From Anaerolineales bacterium (GTDB taxonomy: Bacteria; Chloroflexota; Anaerolineae; Anaerolineales; Villigracilaceae): a DNA stretch of 64,000 nucleotides. The notes under the pieces are model-generated. The model had not been told where the DNA came from and made no database searches. It was given only the letters and a program-made list of their open reading frames with translations. Location: the NCBI GenBank assembly GCA_030583905.1, contig CP129481.1:310001-374000 (forward strand), in the 5' to 3' direction. This document shows positions 8,330-17,194 of this stretch, piece after piece (position 1 is the first letter of the stretch; each line of letters begins with the position of its first letter). The translations under genes were made by a program, and so were the position numbers.

Positions 8330-9457
8330 ATGCAACCTGAAAAGCAAAAGGATTCACTGGCAAGACAGATCCTGCGGTCCGCTTCCGAGGCGAGTCTTGT
8401 TCCTTTCCTCGCCATTCTGACGGCAGTGATCCTGGGTGGAATTATCATCCAATTGTCTGGGGGAAACCCCTTTATGGCATATAGGGGTCTTATCGAAGGT
8501 TCCTTTGGATCTCAAAGAGCGTTAAGTGAAACTGCCGTGTGGGCAACACCTTATATATTTGCAGGTCTTGCGGTTGCGCTGGCGTTCAAAGGCGGTCTGT
8601 TCAACATCGGCGCGGAGGGACAGTTGGCGGTCGGAGCGGTCGCCGCGGCGCTGATGGGCTACGCCTTGCCGGAGTGGCTTGGTTTCAACCTGCCTGCCAT
8701 CATTCACCTCCCACTGACCATTTTGTTCGGCATTACCATGGGCGCTTTATGGGCGGGAATCGTCGGCTGGCTGAAGGCATATACAGGCGGTCATGAAGTC
8801 ATCAACACCATCATGATGAACTATATCGCCCTTAACACCACATCCTTCCTGTTGAATGGGATCATGAAAGACCGCAGCCCGACCAACGTTATTGCCCGCA
8901 CACCGTTGATCGCAGAGGAGGCGCGCATTGCACCGCTTTTCGAAGGGTTGCGAGTCCATTGGGGCTTTATTCTCGCCCTGCTGGTTGCATTCCTGGTCTG
9001 GTGGCTGCTGACCAAAACCACGCTTGGTTTTCAGATCCGCACTGTGGGTTTGAACCCGGATGCCGCCAAATATGCGGGCATTAACGTCAAACGCATCATC
9101 ATTGTCACCATGATGATCTCGGGGGCGCTTGCAGGATTGGCGGGTGTCATCGAAGTGACCGGGTTGAACTACCGCCACGAACTCGGCTTTTCCCAGGGCT
9201 ACGGTTTTGACGCAATCGCCATTGCCCTGCTTGGGAAGTCGCATCCGCTTGGGGTTGTGCTGGCAGCCATCCTGTTCGGAGCGATGCGAAATGGCGCGAC
9301 CCGCATGCAGTTCCTGACACAGATTCCAGTCGATCTGATCTCCGTGCTTCAGGCGCTCATCCTGCTCTTCGTTGCAGCGGATGCCATTGTCCGCTTTATC
9401 TATCGCATCAAATCCAAGGGGGAACGCGTCGTACTCACTCGAGGCTGGGGAGGCTAG
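8330..9457 (+). CDS. Nucleoside ABC transporter permease (YufP/BmpE-like)
   Basis: A 375-residue inner-membrane permease of the BPD_transp_2 (LivH/RbsC) superfamily with eight to ten hydrophobic segments. Diagnostic stretches are GLFNIGAEGQLAVGAVAAALMGY, GHEVINTIMMNYIAL and the cytoplasmic RTVGLNPDAAKYAGINVKR, which docks on the ATPase. GGAG precedes the ATG. The second permease starts 9 nt after its stop. Together with 9467-10579 it forms the transmembrane heterodimer of the importer. Confidence 0.93.
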   Translation: MQPEKQKDSLARQILRSASEASLVPFLAILTAVILGGIIIQLSGGNPFMAYRGLIEGSFGSQRALSETAVWATPYIFAGLAVALAFKGGLFNIGAEGQLAVGAVAAALMGYALPEWLGFNLPAIIHLPLTILFGITMGALWAGIVGWLKAYTGGHEVINTIMMNYIALNTTSFLLNGIMKDRSPTNVIARTPLIAEEARIAPLFEGLRVHWGFILALLVAFLVWWLLTKTTLGFQIRTVGLNPDAAKYAGINVKRIIIVTMMISGALAGLAGVIEVTGLNYRHELGFSQGYGFDAIAIALLGKSHPLGVVLAAILFGAMRNGATRMQFLTQIPVDLISVLQALILLFVAADAIVRFIYRIKSKGERVVLTRGWGG

Positions 9458-9466
9458 GAGCATATC

Positions 9467-10579
9467 ATGGACTGGAAACGGTTTAGTTTCATTTTATTTA
9501 CCATCCTCGTGATCTTTGGGGTGGTGGTGTTTATCGGACAGGTCCGGCAGTCTCCCATTTTGATCATCACCAGCATGCTGGCGACCACCATTGCTGTGGC
9601 TACGCCGCTGACGCTGGGTGCGCTGTCGGGTTTGTATTGTGAACGCTCCGGCGTGGTCAATATCGGTATTGAGGGCATGATGCTCGCATCCGCCTTCTTT
9701 GGCTGGCTGGGCGCGATCTACATGTATCATGCGATGGGATCAAGCGTCAATTTCGCCATAGGGATGGGGGTCTTTTTCGCCGTTCTCACAGGCGGGCTGA
9801 TGGCGCTTCTGCATGCCGTGCTCTCGATCACATTCAAAGTGGACCAGATCATCGGTGGGACAGTCATCAATATCCTCGCAGTCGGTCTGACCGGCTTCCT
9901 GAACCGCCAGATGTTCTTTGGCAGGGGCAGTGTATTTGGCGGCGATATCCCCAATTCGCCCGGCGTCCTGCCAACCATTCATGTCCCCATTACCGAAATA
10001 TTCTCTCCGCTCTGTAATGAAGCCGCGGCTTGTCTACAAAACATTACAGCGATCAACCGTGTATTCGACCAAAAGCCCATCGCCATCAGCGCCATCCTGC
10101 TTGTATTTATCTCGCATTTTGTCCTGTTCAACACCCGCTGGGGTCTGCGGACGCGAGCCGTCGGTGAACATCCAAAAGCCGCGGATACGGTCGGCATCAA
10201 CGTTGTAAAAATGCGCTATGCCAATGTAATCATCGGCGGTTTTTTTGCCGGTCTGGCGGGAGCATACTTCACCATCGAATCTGTGCCATCCTTTGAGCCG
10301 TTGCTCACCAATGGGCGCGGATTTATCTCGCTGGCGGCAATGATCTTCGGAAATTGGACGCCCATCGGAGCATGGGCGGCGTCGCTTGTGTTCGGCGCGT
10401 CCCAGGCACTGAATATCAACCTCCAGATCTTCCGCGATGTCATCCCGCCGCAATTGGCATTTCTGCAACAATCCTACATCGTGGGATTAACCCCCTACAT
10501 CCTCACCATGTTCATCCTGACGGGTGTCATCGGTAAGACCACCCCGCCCGCCGCGGACGGCGTTCCTTACGAGAAATAA
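9467..10579 (+). CDS. Nucleoside ABC transporter permease (YufQ/BmpF-like)
   Basis: A 370-residue partner permease of the same superfamily. It shows LTLGALSGLYCERSGVVNIGIEGMMLASAFFG, VDQIIGGTVINILAVGLTGFL and the ATPase-coupling loop RAVGEHPKAADTVGINVVKMRY. AGGAG lies upstream of the ATG. It is followed after 9 nt by the ATPase gene, so 8330-12118 reads as one operon. Confidence 0.93.
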   Translation: MDWKRFSFILFTILVIFGVVVFIGQVRQSPILIITSMLATTIAVATPLTLGALSGLYCERSGVVNIGIEGMMLASAFFGWLGAIYMYHAMGSSVNFAIGMGVFFAVLTGGLMALLHAVLSITFKVDQIIGGTVINILAVGLTGFLNRQMFFGRGSVFGGDIPNSPGVLPTIHVPITEIFSPLCNEAAACLQNITAINRVFDQKPIAISAILLVFISHFVLFNTRWGLRTRAVGEHPKAADTVGINVVKMRYANVIIGGFFAGLAGAYFTIESVPSFEPLLTNGRGFISLAAMIFGNWTPIGAWAASLVFGASQALNINLQIFRDVIPPQLAFLQQSYIVGLTPYILTMFILTGVIGKTTPPAADGVPYEK

Positions 10580-10588
10580 GAGGCTGAC

Positions 10589-12118
10589 ATGTCTGAACCC
10601 ATTACTGTTCTGGAAGCCAGAGAACTCACAAAACAATTTCCGGGCGTGCTTGCCAACGATAAAGTCAACTTTGATTTGCGGCAGGGCGAGATCCATGCAT
10701 TACTTGGAGAGAACGGCGCGGGCAAAAGCACATTGATGAACCTGCTCTACGGGTTGTACAACCAGGACTCCGGTGAGATATTCGTCAACGGCAAAACCGC
10801 CACGATCAACTCCCCCAATGACGCCATTGACCTTGGGATTGACATGGTGCACCAGCACTTTATGCTCATCCCGGTCTTCACCGTTACGGAGAACGTCATG
10901 CTGGGCGAGGAAGTCACCCGCCGCGGCATGTTGGACCGGAACGCGGTTTCAGCCAGGATCAAGGAAATCTCCACACAATACGGGCTTGAGGTCAATCCTG
11001 ATGCGCTGATCGGTGATCTGCCGGTTGGGTTGCAGCAACGCGTCGAGATCCTGAAAACCCTGTATCGCAATGCCAAGATCCTGATCCTTGATGAACCCAC
11101 CGCCGTGCTCACCCCGCAGGAAGCCGAAGACCTCTTCCGCATCATGCACGACCTGACAGCGCGCGGCGTTTCCATCATCTTCATCACCCACAAACTGAAG
11201 GAAGTGCTCGCCGTGGCGGATCGAATCACGGTCATGCGCGCCGGGCGCATCATCAACACCGTGACGCCTGCCGAGACGAACGAAGCTGGTCTCGCCAACA
11301 TGATGGTCGGACGTCAGGTCATCCTGACCGTTAAAAAGGAGGAGCGCAGCGCGGATGAAGAGATCCTCATCGTGGAGAACCTGCATGTAAAAGACCAGCG
11401 CAACCTGGAAGTAGTGCATAACGTCTCATTCAGCGTGCGCGGAGGCGAGGTATTGGGTATTGCCGGTGTGCAAGGCAACGGTCAGACCGAACTCTCCGAA
11501 GCGCTGACCGGTCTGCGCTCTCCGACATCGGGAAAGGTCGAACTCGCTGGAATCGACGTGACCGGCAAACCGCCGCGCGCCCTCACCGAAGCGGGCTTGG
11601 CGCACATCCCTGAAGACCGCCAGCGTCACGGGCTTGTGCTCACTTATCCCATCACCGACAATATGGCGCTTTGCGATTATTATCGCCCGCCCTTCAGCCG
11701 CCGCGGGGTCATCCAACAGAACGCGCTGGATGCAAACGCCCGAAAACTCATCACAGCGTTCGACGTCCGCACGCCATCCCCCTTCGTCAGCGCCGGAAAA
11801 CTCTCTGGAGGCAACCAGCAAAAAGTCATTGTGGCGCGCGAACTCAGCCGCGAGAACGTCAAACTCGTTATCGCCAATCAGCCCACACGCGGCTTGGATG
11901 TCGGCTCCATCGAATACATCCACAGCGAGATCATCAAGATGCGTGACCGCGGCGTCGCCGTCCTGCTCATCTCCGCCGAATTGGATGAGATCATGGCGCT
12001 CTCCGACCGTATTGCCGTCATGTATCGTGGGCAGATCGTCACGATCGTGGATGCAAAATCAGCCGTCCGCGAACAACTTGGCTTGTGGATGGCAGGCGCG
12101 CACGTCAAAACTGCCTGA
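10589..12118 (+). CDS. Nucleoside ABC transporter double-domain ATPase (YufO/BmpD-like)
   Basis: A 509-residue fusion of two ABC domains. Domain 1 has Walker A GENGAGKST (about 36-44), Walker B ILILDEPTAVLT, and a degenerate signature (LPVGLQQRVEI). Domain 2 has a relaxed Walker A (GVQGNGQTE) and signature LSGGNQQKVIVARELS. This asymmetry is normal for the sugar/nucleoside class (RbsA, YufO). It energises the two upstream permeases from the cytoplasmic side. A strong terminator follows at 12151. Confidence 0.94.
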   Translation: MSEPITVLEARELTKQFPGVLANDKVNFDLRQGEIHALLGENGAGKSTLMNLLYGLYNQDSGEIFVNGKTATINSPNDAIDLGIDMVHQHFMLIPVFTVTENVMLGEEVTRRGMLDRNAVSARIKEISTQYGLEVNPDALIGDLPVGLQQRVEILKTLYRNAKILILDEPTAVLTPQEAEDLFRIMHDLTARGVSIIFITHKLKEVLAVADRITVMRAGRIINTVTPAETNEAGLANMMVGRQVILTVKKEERSADEEILIVENLHVKDQRNLEVVHNVSFSVRGGEVLGIAGVQGNGQTELSEALTGLRSPTSGKVELAGIDVTGKPPRALTEAGLAHIPEDRQRHGLVLTYPITDNMALCDYYRPPFSRRGVIQQNALDANARKLITAFDVRTPSPFVSAGKLSGGNQQKVIVARELSRENVKLVIANQPTRGLDVGSIEYIHSEIIKMRDRGVAVLLISAELDEIMALSDRIAVMYRGQIVTIVDAKSAVREQLGLWMAGAHVKTA

Positions 12119-12150
12119 GAATCGCTTCAGCCCCCGCTCGAACCTGATCC

Positions 12151-12186
12151 AACAAAACGGGAGTTTCCAAACTCCTGTTTTGTTTT
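12151..12186 (+). terminator. Intrinsic terminator of the nucleoside transporter operon
   Basis: AACAAAACGGGAGTTT and AAACTCCTGTTTTGTT form a long stem with a two-nucleotide loop, followed by a short T-rich tract. Confidence 0.88.
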
Positions 12187-12255
12187 AAGTAAGACCTGCG
12201 GGGGATTTTTCCAAAATCATCTTGCGGTAAAATAATTATGAAAGAAGGAGAGAAG

Positions 12256-13356
12256 ATGAAAAAGAACATCCGCCTATTTAATTTATTCGTCATCATGGCT
12301 TTATTTTTAGGAGCCTGCAACCTTCCATCCAATGACCCGCAGGATGCCAGTGCCACCTCCGCCGCGCAAACCGTGGAAGCGCTTCTCAGCGCCACACCTA
12401 TGATGACAGAAACCCCCACAGTGCCGCCCATCAACACAATTACGCCGATCCCCACCTCGCTGGTGACCAACACGCCGATAGCCAGCGCCACGCCGACCTG
12501 CAATCTGGCTCAATTTGTCACCGATGTCACCGTCCCGGATGGCACGACCATGACGCCCAATCAGAACTTCAACAAGAAATGGCGCATCCGCAATATCGGC
12601 GCCTGTTCCTGGAACGGATTCTCCCTCGTCTTTGACAGCGGCGATTCCATGGGCGGACCTGCCACCAAACCCATCCCCGTCGTCAACCCCGGTCAGGAAG
12701 TGGACCTGGATGTGGATCTCAAAGTCCCTGCCACCGCGGGCACCTTCCGCAGTTACTGGCGGATTGTTACGAACAATAATGTCCTTGTGCCAGTCGTCAA
12801 CGGATATCAGGGAAGAGCGTTCTACGTGGAAGTAAAAGTTCAAGCCGTGCCGACCAACACGACCGTATCGCAGCTCATTCTGAACCCGGTCGAAAGCGAA
12901 AGCGGCACCGTCTATGAACCCGCTGCAGGACAGAGCATTCCACAGACCATTCTGGCGGGCGACACTGCTTCCAACCACCTCGCGCGCGGATACATGAGTT
13001 TCAACATCGCGCCCCTGAGCGGAAAGACCATCCAAAACGCGTCCCTGGCGCTCGGCGGATGCAGCCAACAAAACGATCCTTTCGGCGGACTTGCCGGCAT
13101 CTGGGTCGGCGAAGTGCAATACACTCTGCCGCTGAAACAATCGGATTACAGTATCGGAGGGACGGGCATTCAACTGCTTAACTCCATCCCCGGACCTATC
13201 GATGTGAAGTCCCTGCTGCAGACGCGCATCACGGAAGGGAAGAACCGCTTCCAGATCCGTCTCCACCCTGCCGGTCCCAGCGATGCGGACGGTCAAGCCG
13301 ATTATCTGACCTGCAATGCCGGATCGGTCACATTGACAGTGTCTTATTTCCCTTAA
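12256..13356 (+). CDS. FW-domain (NBR1 Ig-like) lipoprotein 1 with C-terminal beta domain
   Basis: The ATG at 12256 follows GAAGGAGAG; an in-frame ATG six codons upstream is rejected. Signal peptide with lipobox (FLGAC, Cys 21), a Thr/Pro-rich linker to about residue 75, then an FW domain. Its landmarks are VTDVTVPDGTTMTPNQNFNKKWRIRNIGACSWNGFSLVFDSGDSMGG (shown here only as landmark), VNPGQEVDLDVDLKVPATAGTFRSYWRI. After about residue 195 comes an extra beta-rich domain of roughly 165 residues with an internal Cys pair. FW domains carry the NBR1 autophagy cargo receptor fold in eukaryotes and occur in some bacteria. First of five tandem paralogues. The product should be anchored on the outer face of the membrane; its ligand is unknown. 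Confidence 0.85.
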   Translation: MKKNIRLFNLFVIMALFLGACNLPSNDPQDASATSAAQTVEALLSATPMMTETPTVPPINTITPIPTSLVTNTPIASATPTCNLAQFVTDVTVPDGTTMTPNQNFNKKWRIRNIGACSWNGFSLVFDSGDSMGGPATKPIPVVNPGQEVDLDVDLKVPATAGTFRSYWRIVTNNNVLVPVVNGYQGRAFYVEVKVQAVPTNTTVSQLILNPVESESGTVYEPAAGQSIPQTILAGDTASNHLARGYMSFNIAPLSGKTIQNASLALGGCSQQNDPFGGLAGIWVGEVQYTLPLKQSDYSIGGTGIQLLNSIPGPIDVKSLLQTRITEGKNRFQIRLHPAGPSDADGQADYLTCNAGSVTLTVSYFP

Positions 13357-13384
13357 AATCGGATTAGATTTATTAATAACGATG

Positions 13385-13414
13385 CAACGCCCGGTTTTCC
13401 GGGCGTTGTTATTT
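13385..13414 (+). terminator. Intrinsic terminator after FW lipoprotein 1
   Basis: CAACGCCCGG, loop TTTT, CCGGGCGTTG, then TTATTT. Confidence 0.9.
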
Positions 13415-13452
13415 AACAGTATAATCATTTCCTGTAAAATGAAAGGAAAAAA

Positions 13453-14388
13453 ATGTTCAGAAATAAAAAATATTTGACATTCACGTTAATCGTCATCACA
13501 ACCCTGATCCTCTCCGCCTGCGGAGCAGGTGACACTCAGGATGCGTTGATTCAAACCGCCGTCGCAGAGACAGTTGCCGCGCAGAGCACCGAACCACCCG
13601 CAACCCAGCCACCCGCTGAAACCTTGATCCCAACGCAAACGCCCTTCCAAATGCCGACCAGCCTTCCAACCCTGCCGTCCCCTGTCAACACGGGCAATTC
13701 GGCAAGATTCGAATGTGCTAAAGCCAGCCTGCAGGATGAAACCGTTATCGACGGTATCATCCTGAAACCCGGCGAACAATTTACCAAGACGTGGTACATC
13801 CAGAACACCAGCCCTTGCACATGGGATACCAACTATAAGATCATCTTCTGGGATGGAAACATGATGGGCGGCGGTTATTATTACAACCTTCCCCAAGTTG
13901 TCGCCCCCGGAGCGACCATTCCGATCTCTCTCGTACTGACAGCCCCCACCGCAGATGGCTCCTATCGTTCCGAATGGAAACTCCAGACCTCGGATAACAT
14001 CAATTTCGGCGTGGGCTTGTACAACGCGCCCTTCTACACGGATATATCCGTTTCCTCTGCGGAAAAACCGGCATTTGGCATCACCAGCGTCAATTTGTAT
14101 GTGACCCGCGAGCCGAAAACCGGCTGTCAACCCGCGAACATGGTCTACACGGCATACGCCGAAGTATCCACCAGCGGACCGTACGAATTCACCTACTACT
14201 GGGGTCAAAAGGACGGAAACAACTCAAGCCCCAAAACGGTGTTCATCAACTCATCCACTACCACGACCTATACCCGTGTGTGGCAATTCGGGCGCGCCGC
14301 ATCGCAGGGTAATAAGTGGTTTACATTTGTTATCACTGAACCCGTGTACCGGGAATACAAAGTGGACTTTGTATTCGAATGTCCGTAA
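13453..14388 (+). CDS. FW-domain lipoprotein 2
   Basis: A 311-residue lipoprotein: lipobox ILSAC (Cys 23), Thr/Pro/Gln linker with TEPPATQPPAETLIPTQTP, then an FW domain at about 75-200 with KTWYIQNTSPCTWDTNY, GNMMGGGYYYNLPQVVAPGA and APTADGSYRSEWKL. It ends with a separate beta domain of about 100 residues (VYTAYAEVSTSGPYEFTYYW...). GAAAGGAAA precedes the ATG. It has its own terminator on each side, so it can be a single-gene transcript. No catalytic motif is visible; binding or cell-surface structure is more likely than enzymatic activity. Confidence 0.83.
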   Translation: MFRNKKYLTFTLIVITTLILSACGAGDTQDALIQTAVAETVAAQSTEPPATQPPAETLIPTQTPFQMPTSLPTLPSPVNTGNSARFECAKASLQDETVIDGIILKPGEQFTKTWYIQNTSPCTWDTNYKIIFWDGNMMGGGYYYNLPQVVAPGATIPISLVLTAPTADGSYRSEWKLQTSDNINFGVGLYNAPFYTDISVSSAEKPAFGITSVNLYVTREPKTGCQPANMVYTAYAEVSTSGPYEFTYYWGQKDGNNSSPKTVFINSSTTTTYTRVWQFGRAASQGNKWFTFVITEPVYREYKVDFVFECP

Positions 14389-14393
14389 AAAAT

Positions 14394-14433
14394 AATCAAA
14401 AAGCAGCCGGGGATCCCCGGCTGCTTTTTGATT
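14394..14433 (+). terminator. 40-bp perfect palindrome, bidirectional terminator
   Basis: The two 20-nt arms are exactly complementary around GGA/TCC with no loop, AATCAAAAAGCAGCCGGGGA being the left arm. The right arm supplies a T run, so it can terminate the FW2 transcript; the left arm gives a T run on the other strand. Confidence 0.88.
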
Positions 14434-14494
14434 CGGAACCATTTGCCCCATCCCTTCGTCTTTAATCTTTGCAGAAAGAAAATACGGAGGAACC

Positions 14495-15769
14495 ATGTCT
14501 CGAAAATCCTTATCTATCGCTGTTGCAATGGTGTTTCTGTTAATTGCCCAGGCAGCTTGCAATATGCCTTCCAATCCGGCGACACCGGACACATTTGCCA
14601 CGCTCAACGGAATTTATACCGCTTCCGCCCTGACCATCGAGGCGGCAGGCACCCAAACCGGCTTTACCGCCACTCCGGGCTTGCCCCAGCCAACCGTCAC
14701 CCTGGCAGGATCGCCCACAGCGACGAATCAAGCTGTGTTGCCCTCACCAGCTCCACAGTCCAAGTGTGATGCGGCGCAATTCCTTGGCGATGTCACCTAT
14801 CCCGATGGGAGCGTCATCCCGCGCAACACCACTTTTGTGAAGATCTGGCGCATCAAGAACGTCGGCACCTGCACGTGGACGACGTCCTATTCGCTTGTCT
14901 TCACAAGCGGCGATTCGATGGGAGCGTCCGCCACTGTGGCGATGCCCGGAACTGTGAATCCGGGGCAATACATCGAAATTCCGGTCACGTTGAAAGCGCC
15001 GAACAAGGACGGAAAATACAGAGGCTATTGGAAACTCCGCAACTCGTCAGGCGTGCTGTTCGGACTTGGCGCGCAGGCGGATACCGCGTTTTGGGTGGAT
15101 ATCCGCGTGACAGGTCCATCGCACGTTGCCTACAATTTTGCGGATAATTACTGCCAAGCGGAGTGGACCAATGGTGACAACACGCTTCCCTGTCCCGGCA
15201 CAGATGGGGCACCGCAGGGCTCTGTCATCCGCTTGAACTCCCCAAGGCTGGAGAACGGCTCCAAGGAAAATGAGCCGGGTCTGCTCACCTATCCGCAAGA
15301 CCGGCGTAACGGCTTCATCAGCGGAGAATTCCCTGCTTTCACCGTGCAGGCTGGCGACCGCTTCCGCACCATTATCAACTGTCAGTACGACTCGCCGAAA
15401 TGCGATGTGGTCTTCCGGCTCGACTATAGGAACAACGGACAGGTAAAAACGCTCGCAAGCTGGCACGAAGTCTATGAAGGCAAGTACTATCCCATTGATC
15501 TTGATCTGAGCAGCCTTGCCGGAGAGACGCTTAAGTTCATTTTGCACGTCAGCGCGAACGGCGGAAACAGCCAGGATTACGCGCTTTGGCTCAATCCCCA
15601 CATCGTGAGACAGGGAAACCCGCCTCCCACATGGACTCCGAGCCTGACTCCGACCATCACGCCTACATCCACGCCGACACTGACCCCGACTCTCACACTC
15701 ACTCCTACTTCCACAGCGTCCCCTACGCCAACCGCGACAGAAACGCCCACAGAAACGCCTACACCATAG
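14495..15769 (+). CDS. FW-domain lipoprotein 3 with C-terminal Thr/Pro repeat tail
   Basis: A 424-residue lipoprotein (lipobox IAQAAC, Cys 22) starting after GGAGGA. The FW domain at about 88-195 shows VTYPDGSVIPRNTTFVKIWRIKNVG, CTW, GDSMGASATVAMPG and GYWKLRNSSGVLFGLG. A second domain at about 200-370 carries four Cys residues. The last 50 residues are almost purely T, P, S, L (TPTLTPT-like), a low-complexity stalk typical of exported Chloroflexota proteins, but here at the free C-terminus. Longest member of the array. Confidence 0.84.
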   Translation: MSRKSLSIAVAMVFLLIAQAACNMPSNPATPDTFATLNGIYTASALTIEAAGTQTGFTATPGLPQPTVTLAGSPTATNQAVLPSPAPQSKCDAAQFLGDVTYPDGSVIPRNTTFVKIWRIKNVGTCTWTTSYSLVFTSGDSMGASATVAMPGTVNPGQYIEIPVTLKAPNKDGKYRGYWKLRNSSGVLFGLGAQADTAFWVDIRVTGPSHVAYNFADNYCQAEWTNGDNTLPCPGTDGAPQGSVIRLNSPRLENGSKENEPGLLTYPQDRRNGFISGEFPAFTVQAGDRFRTIINCQYDSPKCDVVFRLDYRNNGQVKTLASWHEVYEGKYYPIDLDLSSLAGETLKFILHVSANGGNSQDYALWLNPHIVRQGNPPPTWTPSLTPTITPTSTPTLTPTLTLTPTSTASPTPTATETPTETPTP

Positions 15770-15774
15770 TGCGT

Positions 15775-15780
15775 TATAAT
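15775..15780 (+). promoter_or_regulatory. Probable -10 box (TATAAT) for FW lipoprotein 4
   Basis: A perfect TATAAT begins 5 nt after the FW3 stop; GGAGG follows before the ATG at 15810. No convincing -35 hexamer was found. Confidence 0.45.
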
Positions 15781-15809
15781 CAAGTTAACCATTTTCGGAG
15801 GTTACGAAC

Positions 15810-16529
15810 ATGAAATTTCGCAAGTCAACTTGGCTGATATTGCTGACCACCGTGTCCATGCTGGTCAGTTCCTGTAATATTGGAGCCACCCCTGCCCCCG
15901 AGCAGAACACTGATGCGATCCAGACGCAGGCTTTTGAGCTTGTGCTGACCCAGGCTGCCCTGCAGCAAACACAAACTGCGGCAGCGATCCCGCCGACACC
16001 CATGCCGACGAACACCCCACTCCCATTGCCCACCGCAGGTGAATTGCCCACTTTTGCGCCTGCCGGCGCGACAAACACGCCCTTCGCTTTCAATACCCAG
16101 CAGCCCGGTTTGACACCGCTGGTGCTCGCTTCGCCCACCATCGGTGTGATCAACACCGTGACGACAAAAAACGGCTGTAACGACGGCGCCTTCCTTGGTG
16201 AAGGCGGTGTCACCGATGGTACCGAGATCGAAGCCGGAAAAGCGTTCGACAAGTCCTTCATGCTGCAAAACACCGGAGAATGCGCATGGGACGAAGGCTA
16301 TTCCTTTGCCTTTATCCCTGAATTCTCCACCCCCGGTTTTGAAGGTTATAGCATTGTTCTAAAAAAAGAGAAACCTGAAGAATATACCAAACCCGGGCAG
16401 GGACAGACCTACGTCCTGAAATTGACTGCGCCCAAAACGGCAGGCACCTACAAAGCCTATTGGAAAATGAAGGACGACTCAGGCAACTTGTTCGGTCCGC
16501 TGGTCTGGTTGGAGATCGTTGTCAAGTAA
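15810..16529 (+). CDS. FW-domain lipoprotein 4 (minimal)
   Basis: A 239-residue lipoprotein (lipobox LVSSC, Cys 22). A Gln/Ala/Thr/Pro linker (PPTPMPTNTPLPLPTAGELPTF) leads to a single FW domain from about 120 to the end. The usual K-x-W is K-x-F (KSFMLQNTGECAW), and GTYKAYWKMKDDSGNLFGP marks the last strands. There is no extra C-terminal domain. GGAGG lies before the start. The fifth paralogue follows after 28 nt, so the two are probably cotranscribed. Confidence 0.83.
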   Translation: MKFRKSTWLILLTTVSMLVSSCNIGATPAPEQNTDAIQTQAFELVLTQAALQQTQTAAAIPPTPMPTNTPLPLPTAGELPTFAPAGATNTPFAFNTQQPGLTPLVLASPTIGVINTVTTKNGCNDGAFLGEGGVTDGTEIEAGKAFDKSFMLQNTGECAWDEGYSFAFIPEFSTPGFEGYSIVLKKEKPEEYTKPGQGQTYVLKLTAPKTAGTYKAYWKMKDDSGNLFGPLVWLEIVVK

Positions 16530-16557
16530 GCCGTCCATAGCGCCAAGGAGAGGTACC

Positions 16558-17193
16558 ATGAAACTAAAACTGTCCATCGCCCTGTTGATAATCGCCCTGC
16601 TGGTTGCAGCCTGTGCTCCTTCCACTCCGGTTGAACCAACCCCGGATGTAAGCGTGATCCGTACATCGGCGGCAAGTACGGTGGTGGCAGAACTCACACT
16701 CACCGCAGCCGCATTCACGCCCACCTCTGCCCCCACAGACACACCGGAACCGGACCTCCCTCCGACCGAAACGCCGACCATCGCCTTCGCCACGGACCCG
16801 ACCCAGGCAGCACTGGGTACTCCCGCCGCCTTGTGCGATGATTACGATTTCAACCTTTCCACACTCGACGTCACCATCCCGGACGGCACGCCCATGAGCC
16901 CGGGTCAGGAATTTGTCAAAACATGGAAAATCAGAAACACCGGAATCTGCACCTGGGATACCACATACCGACCCATCTTCTCCTATAGTTCACCGCCCAA
17001 TGTGCGGATGAACGCCCAGCCGGTTCCGCTTTCCGTGCTTGTCGCCCCCGGCGAGGAAGCCGATGTCTCCGTGCAATTTACAGCACCGTCCACACCGGGA
17101 AGATACACCCTCTATTGGCAGATGGTCAACGGGAGGGGCATCCCCTTCGGTACAAAAGATTACATCCTGATCGTTGAGATCGTCGTCCAATAA
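16558..17193 (+). CDS. FW-domain lipoprotein 5 (minimal)
   Basis: The ATG at 16558 with AAGGAGAGG upstream starts the signal peptide MKLKLSIALLIIALLVAAC (Cys 19). A Pro/Thr linker to about residue 90 is followed by one FW domain: LDVTIPDGTPMSPGQEF, KTWKIRNTGICTWDTTY, VAPGEEADVSVQF, GRYTLYWQMVNGRGIPFG. As in the other four, one Cys opens the domain and one sits in G-x-C-x-W, suggesting a conserved disulfide (inference). queG begins one nucleotide after its stop codon. Confidence 0.84.
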   Translation: MKLKLSIALLIIALLVAACAPSTPVEPTPDVSVIRTSAASTVVAELTLTAAAFTPTSAPTDTPEPDLPPTETPTIAFATDPTQAALGTPAALCDDYDFNLSTLDVTIPDGTPMSPGQEFVKTWKIRNTGICTWDTTYRPIFSYSSPPNVRMNAQPVPLSVLVAPGEEADVSVQFTAPSTPGRYTLYWQMVNGRGIPFGTKDYILIVEIVVQ

Positions 17194-17194
17194 C

